Source: Bacteroidaceae bacterium HV4-6-C5C
GTDB taxonomy: Bacteria; Bacteroidota; Bacteroidia; Bacteroidales; Bacteroidaceae
Direction: 5' to 3'
NCBI GenBank assembly: GCA_007896885.1
Contig: VOIU01000012.1
Span: 1 to 64,000, forward strand
DNA: 64,000 nt
A program made the position numbers and the translations under genes. The notes beneath the pieces were generated by a model. That model did no database searches and was not told the origin of the DNA. It was given only the letters and a program-made list of their open reading frames with translations. Shown here one piece after another: positions 27,330-36,449 of the stretch; position 1 is the stretch's first letter; the number at the start of each line of letters is the position of its first letter.

Positions 27330-28439
27330 ATGAAATCAATAAAAAATCATCAATTATATCAACTCTTTAAGACCCAGTTTTTACTAACAATCCGTGAACC
27401 GGAGGTCCTTTTTTGGGGTATGATTTTTCCTGTACTTATTTCTATTGGATTAGGATTGGCTTTTACACAGCAACCGGAATCTAAATTTAATATTGTTCGC
27501 GTCGAAAAAAATCAAACTGAGTTAGATTCTCTTCTCAATATCTTTGGGACAAAATCAGAGAGCAAAGGAGAAAACATCCAAAGTTGGAAAGTAAGTAATA
27601 AAACACTGGGTAATGTTCTATTCCGATTTTCAAAAAGTGATTGGAATTCATCCATCATATCTTTAAAGAGAGGTGAAGCAGATGTGATTGTTACGGACTC
27701 ATTGGGAAAAGCCACTTATCATTTCGACCCACTCAACTCTCAATCTCAATTGGCATATATGAAGCTTTCGGCTTTGATTAAATCGCCTGCCTCAAATATG
27801 AATACGGAAAGTACGGATATAAAGCCATTGACATTAATGGGGGTTCGCTATATTGACTTTCTGATTCCGGGACTGGTTGCTTTCGGTTTGATGAGTTCTA
27901 TCATGTGGGGCATTAGCTATACAATCATCGAACGAAGATCACAGAAATTGCTAAGGCGAATGGTTGCAACACCAATGAAAAAATCGAACTTCCTATTTGC
28001 GTTGATGTTTGTCCGTATTCTCATGAATGTAATAGAATCTCTGATCCTATTGTTTTTTGCCTGGTTAATATTCGACATTCATATCCAGGGAAATATAGGG
28101 GCATTGATTGTTCTGTTTCTGGCCGGTAACCTTGCTTTCACGGGAATCGCCATCTTGGTTGCATCCCATACCACTAAAACGGAAGTCGGCACCGGATGGA
28201 TTAATGCCGTACAAATGCCGATGATGTTACTATCGGGTATTTTCTTTAGTTATCATAATTTCCCTGAATGGAGCATCAGTACTATTAAATTGCTCCCTTT
28301 GACTGCGCTAACCGATGGGATCCGAAGCATTTTCAATGAAGGTGCCGGATGGCTGGAAATTATTTATCCGACTTGCATATTATCTGCCCTCGGGCTCATC
28401 TGCTTCATTATAGGTATGAAATTATTTAAGTGGTATTGA
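27330..28439 (+). CDS. ABC-2 type transporter permease
   Basis: The 369-residue membrane protein has one N-terminal transmembrane segment (about 28-46), an extracytoplasmic region of some 140 residues, and five more segments from about 177 to the C-terminus. The region QMPMMLLSGIFFSYHNFPEW is the usual ABC-2 motif. It pairs with the ATPase upstream to make a DrrAB-like exporter, with two subunits of each kind expected. No further gene follows in the operon. Confidence 0.88.
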   Translation: MKSIKNHQLYQLFKTQFLLTIREPEVLFWGMIFPVLISIGLGLAFTQQPESKFNIVRVEKNQTELDSLLNIFGTKSESKGENIQSWKVSNKTLGNVLFRFSKSDWNSSIISLKRGEADVIVTDSLGKATYHFDPLNSQSQLAYMKLSALIKSPASNMNTESTDIKPLTLMGVRYIDFLIPGLVAFGLMSSIMWGISYTIIERRSQKLLRRMVATPMKKSNFLFALMFVRILMNVIESLILLFFAWLIFDIHIQGNIGALIVLFLAGNLAFTGIAILVASHTTKTEVGTGWINAVQMPMMLLSGIFFSYHNFPEWSISTIKLLPLTALTDGIRSIFNEGAGWLEIIYPTCILSALGLICFIIGMKLFKWY

Positions 28440-28519
28440 ATCTGTATCCCTCTAGTGCGAAAAATATCCACTCATGACACATTGGGCGTAAAGAGGAAAG
28501 ATACTTAATTATATAAAAT

Positions 28520-28550
28520 AAGGAGGAACTTTCTAAGAAAATTCCTCCTT
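28520..28550 (-). terminator. Terminator of the tRNA-Ser pair
   Basis: Arms at 28520-28528 and 28542-28550 pair perfectly over 9 bp (AAGGAGGAA with TTCCTCCTT). The hairpin begins 1 nt beyond the 3' end of the tRNA and is followed on the minus strand by TTATTTTATATAATT. The close spacing means the processing site and terminator adjoin. Confidence 0.75.
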
Positions 28551-28551
28551 G

Positions 28552-28639
28552 CGGAGAGAGCGAGATTCGAACTCGCGGTACACTTTTGGCGCACACACGC
28601 TTTCCAGGCGTGCCTCTTCAACCACTCGAGCATCTCTCC
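28552..28639 (-). tRNA. tRNA-Ser (anticodon GGA)
   Basis: The reverse complement folds into an 88-nt class II tRNA. It has acceptor arms GGAGAGA and TCTCTCC, anticodon stem CACGC with GCGTG, and loop CTGGAAA giving anticodon GGA. The variable arm is long, as expected for serine. CCA is not encoded. It is 24 nt downstream of the tRNA-Ser (UGA) and shares its transcript. Confidence 0.95.
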
Positions 28640-28663
28640 AATAAATGTGGTCGATAAAAAAAG

Positions 28664-28748
28664 CGGAGAGACAGGGATTCGAACCCCGGGAACCTCGCAG
28701 TTCAACGGTTTTCAAGACCGCCGCAATCGACCACTCTGCCACCTCTCC
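28664..28748 (-). tRNA. tRNA-Ser (anticodon UGA), second copy
   Basis: The reverse complement folds into an 85-nt class II tRNA with acceptor arms GGAGAGG and TCTCTCC (one G-U pair), the anticodon loop CTTGAAA (anticodon UGA), and a long variable arm. It is a close paralogue of the tRNA at 1366-1450. It is the first gene of a two-tRNA unit. Confidence 0.95.
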
Positions 28749-28789
28749 AATGCTTATTAAAAAAGAAATATGCTTTCTCCAAAGCGGTG

Positions 28790-28820
28790 CAAAGGTACAA
28801 ATTATTTTTAATTCTACAAG
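28790..28820 (-). promoter_or_regulatory. Promoter of the tRNA-Ser pair
   Basis: On the minus strand CTTG (28817-28820) is separated by 19 nt from TACCTTTG (28790-28797). This matches the Bacteroidales consensus at the proper distance (about 42 nt) from the tRNA 5' end at 28748. Confidence 0.65.
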
Positions 28821-28849
28821 CCCACCACTTCTTTTTCATGATTTAATCG

Positions 28850-28857
28850 TACTTTTG
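28850..28857 (+). promoter_or_regulatory. mutS2: -7 element immediately before mutS2
   Basis: TACTTTTG matches TAnnTTTG exactly but ends only 4 nt before the mutS2 ATG at 28862. Transcription would begin at or just after the start codon, so the message would be leaderless or another promoter is used. No matching -33 TTTG is seen. Confidence 0.45.
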
Positions 28858-28861
28858 CATC

Positions 28862-31393
28862 ATGATATATCCACAAAGTTTTGAGCCAAAAATAGGCTTC
28901 GACCATATCCGCCAGCTACTAAAGGATAAATGCCTCAGCACGCTTGGTGAAGAACAGGTGACGGAAATGATGTTCTCCGATATATTTGAAGAAGTTGAGG
29001 AGCGTCTGAATCTTGTCGCCGAGTTCGTCCGTATTGTTCAGGAAGAAGATAATTTCCCTGCACAATTCTTCTTTGATCTTCGTCCTTCTCTTAAACGAAT
29101 ACGGGTGGAAGGCATGTATCTGGATGAGCAGGAGTTATTCGATTTACGCCGGTCGCTCGAAACAATACACGGTATTGTACGCTTTTTAAAAAGTGATTCC
29201 GAGGATGAAGGAGATTCGCCTTATCCTTGTTTAAAAGAGCTTTCAAAAGACATATTTACTTTTCCTTCATTAATACAAAGGATCAATGCAATCTTATCTC
29301 CATACGGAAAGATAAAAGACAATGCGTCAACTGAATTAGCCAGAATACGCCGCGAATTGAATAATACAATGAGCAGTATATCCCGTTCGCTTAATTCTAT
29401 CTTACGAAATGCTCAATCGGAAGGAGTCGTAGATAAAGATGTTACTCCGACAATGCGCGACGGGCGACTGGTTATTCCTGTAGCTCCCGGGCTTAAGCGT
29501 AAGATTAAGGGAATTGTTCACGATGAATCGGCAAGTGGAAAAACGGTCTTTATTGAACCGGCGGAAGTAGTGGAGGCAAACAATCGGATTCGTGAATTGG
29601 AAGGTGAAGAAAGGCGGGAGATTATCCGTATCTTAACAGAGTTCTCCGCTTTACTCCGTCCGGACATACCTGCCGTACTGGAATCGTATGAGTTCTTGGG
29701 TAAGATAGATTTTATTCGGGCTAAAAGTCTCTTCGCCATACAAATTTCAGGAATCAAACCTATATTGGAAAATAGGCAATTGCTGGATTGGGCAACCGCA
29801 ATACATCCCCTACTCCAACTCTCATTGGTGAAACATGGTAAAAAGGTAGTACCACTAGATATTGAACTGAATGAGAAGCAACGTATTTTGATTATTTCCG
29901 GTCCCAATGCAGGAGGAAAGTCAGTCTGTCTTAAAACAGTAGGGTTGCTACAATATATGCTACAATGTGGATTACCCATCCCCATACATGAACGCAGTCG
30001 TGCCGGAATCTTCCAAAGTATCTTCATAGATATTGGCGATGAACAATCCATTGAAGATGATTTGAGTACTTACTCTTCGCATCTCACCAACATGAAAGTA
30101 ATGATGAGACACTGCAATGAGGGCAGCCTCATCTTAATTGACGAGTTTGGAGGTGGAACAGAACCTCAGATTGGCGGTGCTATAGCCGAAGCTGTATTGA
30201 AGCGCTTCAATGAAAGAGGAACGTTTGGTGTAATCACCACCCATTATCAGAACTTAAAGCACTTTGCAGAAGATCATGAAGGAGTAGTAAACGGCGCCAT
30301 GCTATACGACCGTCATTTGATGCAAGCTCTCTTCCAGCTACAGATCGGCAATCCAGGAAGTTCATTTGCAGTTGAAATAGCTCGTAAAATCGGTCTACCG
30401 GAAGATGTCATAGCTGATGCTTCGGACATTGTAGGACGTGAATATATCAATGCTGATAAATATTTGCAAGATATAGTACGGGATAAACGTTATTGGGAAA
30501 GCAAGCGACAGAATATCCGACAACGGGAAAAGCAAATGGAAGAGACCATTGCCCGCTATCAAACTGAAGCGGAAGAGTTGCAAAAATCACGTAAAGAAAT
30601 TCTGAAAAAGGCCAGGGAAGAAGCCGAACAATTATTGCAAGAAGCAAATGCTAAGATAGAAAATACGATTCGTGGAATAAAGGAAGCTCAAGCTGAAAAG
30701 GAAAAGACACGATCAATACGGCAGGAATTAAATGAGTTCCGGCAATCGGTGGAAGAAAAGACATCTAAAGATCTCGAAGACAAAATACTCCGTAAAATGG
30801 AGAAACTTCGAGAAAAAGAGAATAGAAGGAAAGATAAAAAAGCCGGAAAAGTCGAGACCAATAAAACTTCTCCAAATGCTCCTGATGAATTGAAAGCAAA
30901 ACGGGAGGCGGAGAAATCCGCTATCATAAAGCCGGGGAGCAATGTGCGAATTAAAGGACAAACGACTATAGGGGAAGTCCTGGAAATAAACGGAAAGAAT
31001 GTGATTGTAGCATTCGGCAGCATCAAAACCAATGTAAAATTGGAACGATTGGAAGCTAGTAACTCTGCTCCTCCAAAAATTGAGTCTTCCACCAAAAGTA
31101 CATTTGTCAGCAGTCAGACTCAAGACAGTATGTACGAGAAAAAGTTAGGTTTTAAGCAAGAAATTGATGTCCGGGGTATGCGTGGAGACGAAGCGCTACA
31201 GGCTATCACCTATTTTATAGACGATGCCATACAAGTAGGTGTATCACGTGTACGTATTCTGCATGGTACCGGCACAGGAATCTTAAGAACATTAATCCGC
31301 CAATATCTACAGACCGTATCGGGTGTAAGGCATTTTGCTGACGAACACGTCCAGTTTGGTGGAGCCGGCATCACAGTAGTAGACTTTGAATAA
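28862..31393 (+). CDS. mutS2: Endonuclease MutS2
   Basis: This 843-residue protein has the MutS2 order of parts: core and clamp helices (about 1-290), an ABC-like ATPase domain with Walker [11 protein letters not shown] and Walker [14 protein letters not shown], a long coiled coil (about 520-690), and a C-terminal Smr nuclease domain with the motif [10 protein letters not shown]. It lacks the mismatch-binding domain of MutS. MutS2 acts on recombination intermediates and, in some bacteria, on collided ribosomes. The start at 28862 fits the family ([19 protein letters not shown]). The sdaA gene follows after 15 nt. Confidence 0.95.
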   Translation: MIYPQSFEPKIGFDHIRQLLKDKCLSTLGEEQVTEMMFSDIFEEVEERLNLVAEFVRIVQEEDNFPAQFFFDLRPSLKRIRVEGMYLDEQELFDLRRSLETIHGIVRFLKSDSEDEGDSPYPCLKELSKDIFTFPSLIQRINAILSPYGKIKDNASTELARIRRELNNTMSSISRSLNSILRNAQSEGVVDKDVTPTMRDGRLVIPVAPGLKRKIKGIVHDESASGKTVFIEPAEVVEANNRIRELEGEERREIIRILTEFSALLRPDIPAVLESYEFLGKIDFIRAKSLFAIQISGIKPILENRQLLDWATAIHPLLQLSLVKHGKKVVPLDIELNEKQRILIISGPNAGGKSVCLKTVGLLQYMLQCGLPIPIHERSRAGIFQSIFIDIGDEQSIEDDLSTYSSHLTNMKVMMRHCNEGSLILIDEFGGGTEPQIGGAIAEAVLKRFNERGTFGVITTHYQNLKHFAEDHEGVVNGAMLYDRHLMQALFQLQIGNPGSSFAVEIARKIGLPEDVIADASDIVGREYINADKYLQDIVRDKRYWESKRQNIRQREKQMEETIARYQTEAEELQKSRKEILKKAREEAEQLLQEANAKIENTIRGIKEAQAEKEKTRSIRQELNEFRQSVEEKTSKDLEDKILRKMEKLREKENRRKDKKAGKVETNKTSPNAPDELKAKREAEKSAIIKPGSNVRIKGQTTIGEVLEINGKNVIVAFGSIKTNVKLERLEASNSAPPKIESSTKSTFVSSQTQDSMYEKKLGFKQEIDVRGMRGDEALQAITYFIDDAIQVGVSRVRILHGTGTGILRTLIRQYLQTVSGVRHFADEHVQFGGAGITVVDFE

Positions 31394-31408
31394 ACTCAAA
31401 AACAATAT

Positions 31409-32632
31409 ATGATGATGAAATCAATTAAAGAATTGTATCGCATTGGTACCGGACCATCGAGTAGCCATACAATGGGTCCCCGCAAAGCTGCTCAAATCTT
31501 TCTCGAAAGACATCCAGAGGCATCATCATTTAAAGTAACGCTATATGGAAGTCTGGCTGCCACGGGAAAAGGGCACATGACGAATATTGCGATTACGGAA
31601 ACATTGCAACCGGTTGCGCCTGTAGAGTTTATTTGGGAGCCTAAAATATTCCTACCTTTTCACCCGAATGGGATGAAATTCGTATCATTGGATAATGTCG
31701 GCAATGAGACGGATCAATGGACGGTATTTAGTATCGGCGGTGGAGCTCTTGCCGAAGAGAATGATGGAGCCTCCTCCATTAATACTCCCGATGTTTACAA
31801 CATGAGCCACATGACCGAGATTCTACAATGGTGTGAGCGTTCAGGGAAAAGTTATTGGGAATATGTCAAGGAGTGTGAGAACAGCGACATTTGGGATTAC
31901 TTGGCTGAAGTCTGGAAAACCATGAAAGAAGCCGTACACCGTGGTTTGGAGCAGGAAGGCGTCTTACCCGGTCCTCTAAATCTGCGTCGTAAAGCTTCCA
32001 CTTATTTTATACGGGCCAGCGGATACAAACAGTCCTTGCAATCGCGGGGGCTTGTCTTTGCTTATGCTCTTGCCGTAAGTGAAGAGAATGCATCAGGTGG
32101 TACAATTGTTACCGCACCGACATGTGGTTCTTGCGGGGTAATGCCTTCGGTACTTTACCACTTGTCAAAAAGCAGGGATTTCAGTGACATCCGTATTCTA
32201 AGGGCACTCGCAACAGCAGGTCTAATAGGCAATATCGTCAAGACGAACGCCTCTATATCGGGCGCAGAAGTCGGCTGTCAAGGGGAAGTTGGAGTAGCAT
32301 GCGCCATGGCATCAGCAGCGGCTAATCAATTATTTGGTGGCAGCCCTTCGCAAATAGAATATGCTGCTGAAATGGGATTGGAACATCATCTTGGTATGAC
32401 CTGCGACCCTGTATGCGGCTTAGTACAGATTCCCTGCATTGAACGAAATGCTTATGCTGCAGCACGCGCACTCGATGCAAATCTCTACGCTTCATTTACA
32501 GACGGCATGCACCGGGTATCATTCGATAAAGTAATTGAGGTGATGAAAGAGACAGGAAACGATCTACCATCCCTTTATAAAGAAACAAGTGAAGGCGGAT
32601 TGGCCAAAGGCTATAAGCCCATGGGGGAATGA
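31409..32632 (+). CDS. sdaA: L-serine ammonia-lyase (iron-sulfur type)
   Basis: This 407-residue single-chain serine dehydratase converts L-serine to pyruvate and ammonia. The N-terminal beta domain carries IGTGPSSSHTMGP. The alpha domain has the cysteines for the 4Fe-4S cluster (TAPTCGSCGVMPS, CDPVCGLVQIPCIERN). It belongs to the oxygen-labile enzymes, suited to anaerobes. It lies 15 nt after mutS2. The last 22 bases overlap the convergent acetyltransferase gene. Three ATG codons in a row at 31409 leave the exact start uncertain by two residues. Confidence 0.95.
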   Translation: MMMKSIKELYRIGTGPSSSHTMGPRKAAQIFLERHPEASSFKVTLYGSLAATGKGHMTNIAITETLQPVAPVEFIWEPKIFLPFHPNGMKFVSLDNVGNETDQWTVFSIGGGALAEENDGASSINTPDVYNMSHMTEILQWCERSGKSYWEYVKECENSDIWDYLAEVWKTMKEAVHRGLEQEGVLPGPLNLRRKASTYFIRASGYKQSLQSRGLVFAYALAVSEENASGGTIVTAPTCGSCGVMPSVLYHLSKSRDFSDIRILRALATAGLIGNIVKTNASISGAEVGCQGEVGVACAMASAAANQLFGGSPSQIEYAAEMGLEHHLGMTCDPVCGLVQIPCIERNAYAAARALDANLYASFTDGMHRVSFDKVIEVMKETGNDLPSLYKETSEGGLAKGYKPMGE

Positions 32633-33201
32633 AGAGGCTTTCTTCTTCTCAATATCCGACAAGGATTTCCGGCAGCTATAACATTAGCCGGAATATCCTT
32701 AGTCACTACACTTCCAGCTCCGATAACAGTATTTTCTCCGATAGTCACTCCACTGAGTACTACTACTTGAGCGCCTATCCACACATTATTACCAACGGCT
32801 ATAGAATAGGCATATTCCAACCCTTCATTACGTTGCACTACATCCAGCGGATGCTCCACTGTGTAAAAGCCGCATCCCGGACCAATAAATACATTATCCC
32901 CGAACGTTACTTTCGCCCCATCAAGTATGACGCAGTTGTAATTGATAAATAGATTCTCTCCGATTTCAATATTATACCCATAATCACAATAGAACGGTTG
33001 CTCTACAAGAAAGTTATTGCCTACTTTTCCAAACAACTTACTGATAATAGCATTTCTTCTCTCTCCGTTTGAAGGAGGCGTATGGTTGTACTCAAAACAA
33101 ATACTTTTGCAACGGGCACGTTCCTCTACCAACTCTCTATCATAATTAGCGTTATACGGTTCTCCGCTTGCCGCTTTTTCTTTTTCAGTCATACTCCGCA
33201 T
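32611..33201 (-). CDS. Sugar O-acetyltransferase (maltose/galactoside type)
   Basis: This 196-residue protein has an N-terminal helical Mac domain (EKEKAASGEPYNANYDRELV) and a left-handed beta-helix of hexapeptide repeats with the trimeric LacA/Maa pattern (FIGPGCGFYTVEHPLD, then VWIGAQVVVLSGVTIGENTV). It transfers acetyl from acetyl-CoA to sugar hydroxyls, probably for detoxification of unused sugars. An ATG at 33192 (MTEKEK) may be the true start. Its 3' end overlaps sdaA by 22 nt head-on. It lies 15 nt after the VOC gene, so the two form an operon. Confidence 0.9.
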   Translation of the reverse strand: MRSMTEKEKAASGEPYNANYDRELVEERARCKSICFEYNHTPPSNGERRNAIISKLFGKVGNNFLVEQPFYCDYGYNIEIGENLFINYNCVILDGAKVTFGDNVFIGPGCGFYTVEHPLDVVQRNEGLEYAYSIAVGNNVWIGAQVVVLSGVTIGENTVIGAGSVVTKDIPANVIAAGNPCRILRRRKPLHSPMGL

Positions 33202-33216
33202 AATCTACTTTAATGT

Positions 33217-33609
33217 TCATTTATATATTATTTCCACACAATTTCCTTCCGGATCAAGAATTGAACTTTCATAATACCCGTCCCCGGTGGTTCTCGGTTC
33301 GCTATTTATGGTATATCCGTCATGGCGTAAAAGATCAGCTAACTCATCCACTTTCTCTTTACTCTCTACGGATATTGCAAAATGAGCAAGTCCATTAATC
33401 AACCCTTTCATCCCGATAAATGCTGGAATATCCGGCCGATGCATCAATTCTATCCGACTGCCACCTTCAGGAAATGCCAGAAAGCACGATGTGAATTTTT
33501 TCCCCGGATTATAGTATTTATCTCCACACGTAACCTCAAAGTAAGTAAGATAGAAAATCTTCATTACTTCAATATCTGCCACCCAGATACCTAAATGATC
33601 AATTTTCAT
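33217..33609 (-). CDS. VOC-family (glyoxalase/bleomycin resistance fold) protein
   Basis: This 130-residue protein has paired beta-alpha-beta-beta-beta modules. It begins MKIDHLGIWVADIEVMKIFY and ends SILDPEGNCVEIIYK, which are the VOC metal-binding ends (His near 5 and Glu near the C-terminus). VOC members include glyoxalase I, epimerases and antibiotic-binding proteins, so the role is open. The ATG at 33609 is used, since the frame beginning at 33612 has GTG one codon earlier. It is first in an operon with the acetyltransferase. Confidence 0.85.
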   Translation of the reverse strand: MKIDHLGIWVADIEVMKIFYLTYFEVTCGDKYYNPGKKFTSCFLAFPEGGSRIELMHRPDIPAFIGMKGLINGLAHFAISVESKEKVDELADLLRHDGYTINSEPRTTGDGYYESSILDPEGNCVEIIYK

Positions 33610-33839
33610 CACATAAAAATATTAATAATTACTCCTTTTTCTACCAATAAAAAATATATATTCATAATATTTCCACCATTCCTCATACAAATTTATCTCA
33701 CAATCCATATTTTAAACAAATTGCACCACCTCCCCATGCTGAAGTTTTTTTCGCAAACGGTCCTGTGAAAGCTATCATCTTATATTTTTAATATCCAAAT
33801 ATATAGAGATAAGAAATGATAGAAAATGATACACATCAA

Positions 33840-33872
33840 TTTCGCATCGTCCGGCGGAAAGCGTTATCTTTG
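33840..33872 (+). promoter_or_regulatory. Promoter of the Crp/Fnr-family gene
   Basis: TATCTTTG (33865-33872) matches TAnnTTTG, with TTTC at 33840-33843 in the -33 place, 21 nt apart. It lies 20 nt before the ATG at 33892 and within a longer open frame, which supports the internal start. Confidence 0.6.
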
Positions 33873-33891
33873 CTGTATTAAAAGTAATATC

Positions 33892-34461
33892 ATGGATATA
33901 CTCGGAATGCTTTTAGACAAATATAAAGTAGAACTGTCGAAATCTTCTATCGCGGAACTTCATTCAATACTCATTCGTAAAGAATATCCCAAGGGAATGA
34001 TCATTGTGGATCAAGGCCATATTTGCACAGACCTGTATATCATCAGTAAAGGGATACTCCGGCAATTTTATTATAAAAACGGGCGGGACATCTCCGAACA
34101 TTTCTCCTGCGAGGGCGACATTACTTTTTGCATTGAAAGCCTCTTCATGAGGAAGGAAACAACATTACTAATGGAAACGATTGAACCATCGGTCATTTAC
34201 CACTTGAACTACGATAAGTTTCAGCATTTATGCGACTGCCATACAGACATCAACAAACTGTACAGACACATTTTTGAATATGATCTAATATTATCCCAAC
34301 GAAAGGCTGACTCCTGGCGTTTTGAAAGTTCCCACCAACGTTATGAACGTTTTTGCAATGAATATCCTGAAGCTGCCAAACGGGCATCCATTGCCCATAT
34401 AGCTTCATATTTATTAATGTCCCCCGAAACTTTGAGCCGGGTACGTTCGGGAGTCTTATAG
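33892..34461 (+). CDS. Crp/Fnr-family transcription regulator
   Basis: This 189-residue protein has an N-terminal cyclic-nucleotide-binding-like beta-roll (YPKGMIIVDQGHICTDLYII, then GRDISEHFSCEGDITFCIES). A long helix and a short C-terminal helix-turn-helix follow (IAHIASYLLMSPETLSRVRS). The protein ends soon after the recognition helix, as is common in Bacteroidetes relatives. Four cysteines are present, but no Fnr-type cluster motif. The start at 33892 is chosen because a promoter lies inside the longer frame (from 33826). It is divergent from the VOC/acetyltransferase operon and may control it or the oxidoreductase beyond. Confidence 0.85.
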   Translation: MDILGMLLDKYKVELSKSSIAELHSILIRKEYPKGMIIVDQGHICTDLYIISKGILRQFYYKNGRDISEHFSCEGDITFCIESLFMRKETTLLMETIEPSVIYHLNYDKFQHLCDCHTDINKLYRHIFEYDLILSQRKADSWRFESSHQRYERFCNEYPEAAKRASIAHIASYLLMSPETLSRVRSGVL

Positions 34462-34503
34462 CCGTCTTACTGTCTTTATGCCCCTATCACTTATACGAAT
34501 ATA

Positions 34504-35034
34504 TCACAACTTGTCAATAAAGGAGATGTATTCGGATGCACTGTTTTCTATTTCAAGGTCGGAGGGGGAATATTCGGCTCCATAAAAGGCAAACAATGGT
34601 TTATAAAGAGCTTTCACATACTTGAATGTCACCTCGAATGAAGCTGTAAGCTGCTGCAAAGTATATTGATATTTGCCTGTTGATTGATAATCTTCCTCTC
34701 TAATGCCTGCTGTAACAGCTAATGCTATTACTTTATCCTTGAGTTTATATTCACTGTCTCTACCATATGCCCAACCATGGGTTAGTACCTCATCAAGCCA
34801 CTTCTTAAGCAACGGTGGACAATTGAACCAATAAAAAGGAAATTGGAAAACAATCTTATCATATTGCTCCAACAAATGCTGTTCTTGCAAAATATCAATA
34901 TTCATATTTGGACAACAAGCATATAAATCATGTATTATATACTTATCAGGATACTTGGAAAGTTCTTGTAGCCAATGTTTATTTATGAGTGAATTCTTCA
35001 AATCGGGATGAATACAAATTATCAGAGTCTTCAT
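34504..35034 (-). CDS. NAD(P)H-dependent oxidoreductase (KefF/NQO1-like flavodoxin fold)
   Basis: This 176-residue protein begins MKTLIICIHPDLKNSLINK, the FMN/FAD phosphate-binding start of the NQO1/KefF family. The conserved middle is QFPFYWFNCPPLLKKWLDEV, then THGWAYG. Such enzymes use NAD(P)H to reduce quinones or other electrophiles by two electrons. It is convergent with the Crp/Fnr-type regulator, which ends 42 nt away, and stands alone on its strand. Confidence 0.9.
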   Translation of the reverse strand: MKTLIICIHPDLKNSLINKHWLQELSKYPDKYIIHDLYACCPNMNIDILQEQHLLEQYDKIVFQFPFYWFNCPPLLKKWLDEVLTHGWAYGRDSEYKLKDKVIALAVTAGIREEDYQSTGKYQYTLQQLTASFEVTFKYVKALYKPLFAFYGAEYSPSDLEIENSASEYISFIDKL

Positions 35035-35168
35035 TTCTTTGTTAATTTAATTGGTTTATTCAAAATTGTTTTGGGTCAAAGATATGATTATTCGTAACCA
35101 TTCAAAATGACATACGTCATTTTCAGATAAGGAGATTAAAATTTATTCTCATAAGTAAAAAATAAAAT

Positions 35169-35212
35169 CCCCTCCCAAAGTTAAGAAGAATTGCATCTAA
35201 CGTCAAGAGGGG
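35169..35212 (-). terminator. Probable terminator of the sigma/DUF4252 operon
   Basis: CCCCTC (35169-35174) and GAGGGG (35207-35212) pair, with GTTA/TAAC inside, and the minus strand continues into ATTTTATTTTTT. The stem is short with a long interior, so the call is moderate. Confidence 0.5.
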
Positions 35213-35229
35213 ACTGGCTATAATTACTA

Positions 35230-35916
35230 CTACTCCCAGTCTTTAACTTTGAACTCTTTCTCAAAAGAGTTTTTCATCTCTTCTCCAAATTTTTTCCATT
35301 TATCGGAATTCATCATATCTTTCAATGATTCCAGTCCTTTCAGATTATCCAGATTATTCAATCCTTCAAGACTCTCTAGAAACCCGTTGTCAGCAAGATT
35401 TATATTCGCATTGGGAATGGAATAAATCGAATGTTCACCATTGATAAGCCCGGAGCTTTGATACTTCATGATGCTCTGAATATCTTTTAGGGTCATTTCT
35501 CCTTCCAGATAGACATATTTTAGTGAAGCGGCGCCATCTATAATCATAATCAATTCCCTTACCTTATCGCCTTTACGGTTCACATAGAATTCGGAACTGG
35601 AAACAACACCCTTCTGCTTCATCAACAAATCATATTTGGATGACTCCACCAAAGCTTTGATATCCTTGCGCATATTCTTCTTGATATTATTGTCCATGGT
35701 AGACAGAATCTGCACGCAATCCAGTTTTCCGGATACCTTGCCAATATATACATCTCTGGCGAACAGATTCGGGTTCATTTCAATCATCGCTTTTGATATA
35801 TAGACGGAAGAGACCCCTTTCATATCATTGTAATTATTGAACAAATTCTTCTGCGCACGGCACATCAACGGCAGCATAAGCAATATTATCAGTCCAAAGA
35901 GTTTACTACGTTTCAT
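35230..35916 (-). CDS. DUF4252 domain-containing secreted protein
   Basis: This 228-residue protein has a signal peptide (about 1-20, ending MCRAQ) and the DUF4252 body (GVSSVYISKAMIEMNPNL, then MIIDGAASLKYVYLEGEMT). A C-terminal Leu/Asn-rich stretch follows (LEGLNNLDNLKGLESLKDM). DUF4252 proteins occur beside ECF sigma and anti-sigma genes in Bacteroides and are probably envelope proteins under their control. Function is not known. The ATG at 35916 begins 2 nt after the upstream stop; a TTG at 35922 is less likely. Confidence 0.82.
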   Translation of the reverse strand: MKRSKLFGLIILLMLPLMCRAQKNLFNNYNDMKGVSSVYISKAMIEMNPNLFARDVYIGKVSGKLDCVQILSTMDNNIKKNMRKDIKALVESSKYDLLMKQKGVVSSSEFYVNRKGDKVRELIMIIDGAASLKYVYLEGEMTLKDIQSIMKYQSSGLINGEHSIYSIPNANINLADNGFLESLEGLNNLDNLKGLESLKDMMNSDKWKKFGEEMKNSFEKEFKVKDWE

Positions 35917-35918
35917 AA

Positions 35919-36449
35919 TCAATGCTTTTTAGTTATTTCTTTCTTTACTTCACAAGTCACCTTATGTATATCCTGCTGAGTTTTTTTTACCTCGGTGACT
36001 CCCTTATTCAAATTAGTGGATACTTCCATCAGCGTAGACTCCAAGACTTCATAAGCCAGTTCCGGATTGGAAAAAGTATCTTCAGGAGTAGGCGGCCGCA
36101 TCTCTTCGCGAAACACTCCCATACTGTAAGCTATAACCATAAGCAACAGAAGTGAGGCTGCAATGCTCCCGACCCATTTCCAATTACGCTTGGAACGATT
36201 ACGATGAAAGAATCGTCTCTCTTCTTCAGCCTTCTCATCGATGAGACGATTAAGTTTGCTCTCCAGACCTTCGGGTAAAGAAGGTTTTTCTTTTTGTTGG
36301 TGCAGGAAAAGGAATAACTGCTGATCCTTACCCAATTCAGCTGAGACTTTTTCCGTACAGAAAAAATGGATTAAAGAGCTTTCTTCCTCTTCCGTTGTAT
36401 TTCCTTCATAGAATTGGACAAGTAACCGTTCAACTTCTTCTACTTTCAT
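35919..36449 (-). CDS. Anti-sigma-factor-like membrane protein
   Basis: This 176-residue protein has a cytoplasmic N-terminal part of about 90 residues (MKVEEVERLLVQFYEGNTTE), a basic stretch (RNRSKRNWKW), one transmembrane helix at about 98-117 (VGSIAASLLLLMVIAYSMGV), and a short periplasmic tail ending KKEITKKH. This is the form of small anti-sigma factors. It overlaps the sigma gene end by 20 nt and precedes DUF4252, fitting an ECF/anti-sigma/target operon. It has no HXXXCXXC zinc motif. Confidence 0.72.
   Translation of the reverse strand: MKVEEVERLLVQFYEGNTTEEEESSLIHFFCTEKVSAELGKDQQLFLFLHQQKEKPSLPEGLESKLNRLIDEKAEEERRFFHRNRSKRNWKWVGSIAASLLLLMVIAYSMGVFREEMRPPTPEDTFSNPELAYEVLESTLMEVSTNLNKGVTEVKKTQQDIHKVTCEVKKEITKKH

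Noticed and set aside
28505..28884. Frames on both strands across the two tRNA-Ser genes
   Set aside because: They read through structural RNA genes and have no protein similarity.
29518..30051. 177-codon minus-strand frame within mutS2
   Set aside because: Antisense to the conserved ATPase domain and without family features.
30688..31123. Two overlapping minus-strand frames within mutS2
   Set aside because: Antisense to the coiled-coil and Smr linker regions; Phe/Ser-rich composition reflects Glu/Lys codons on the other strand.
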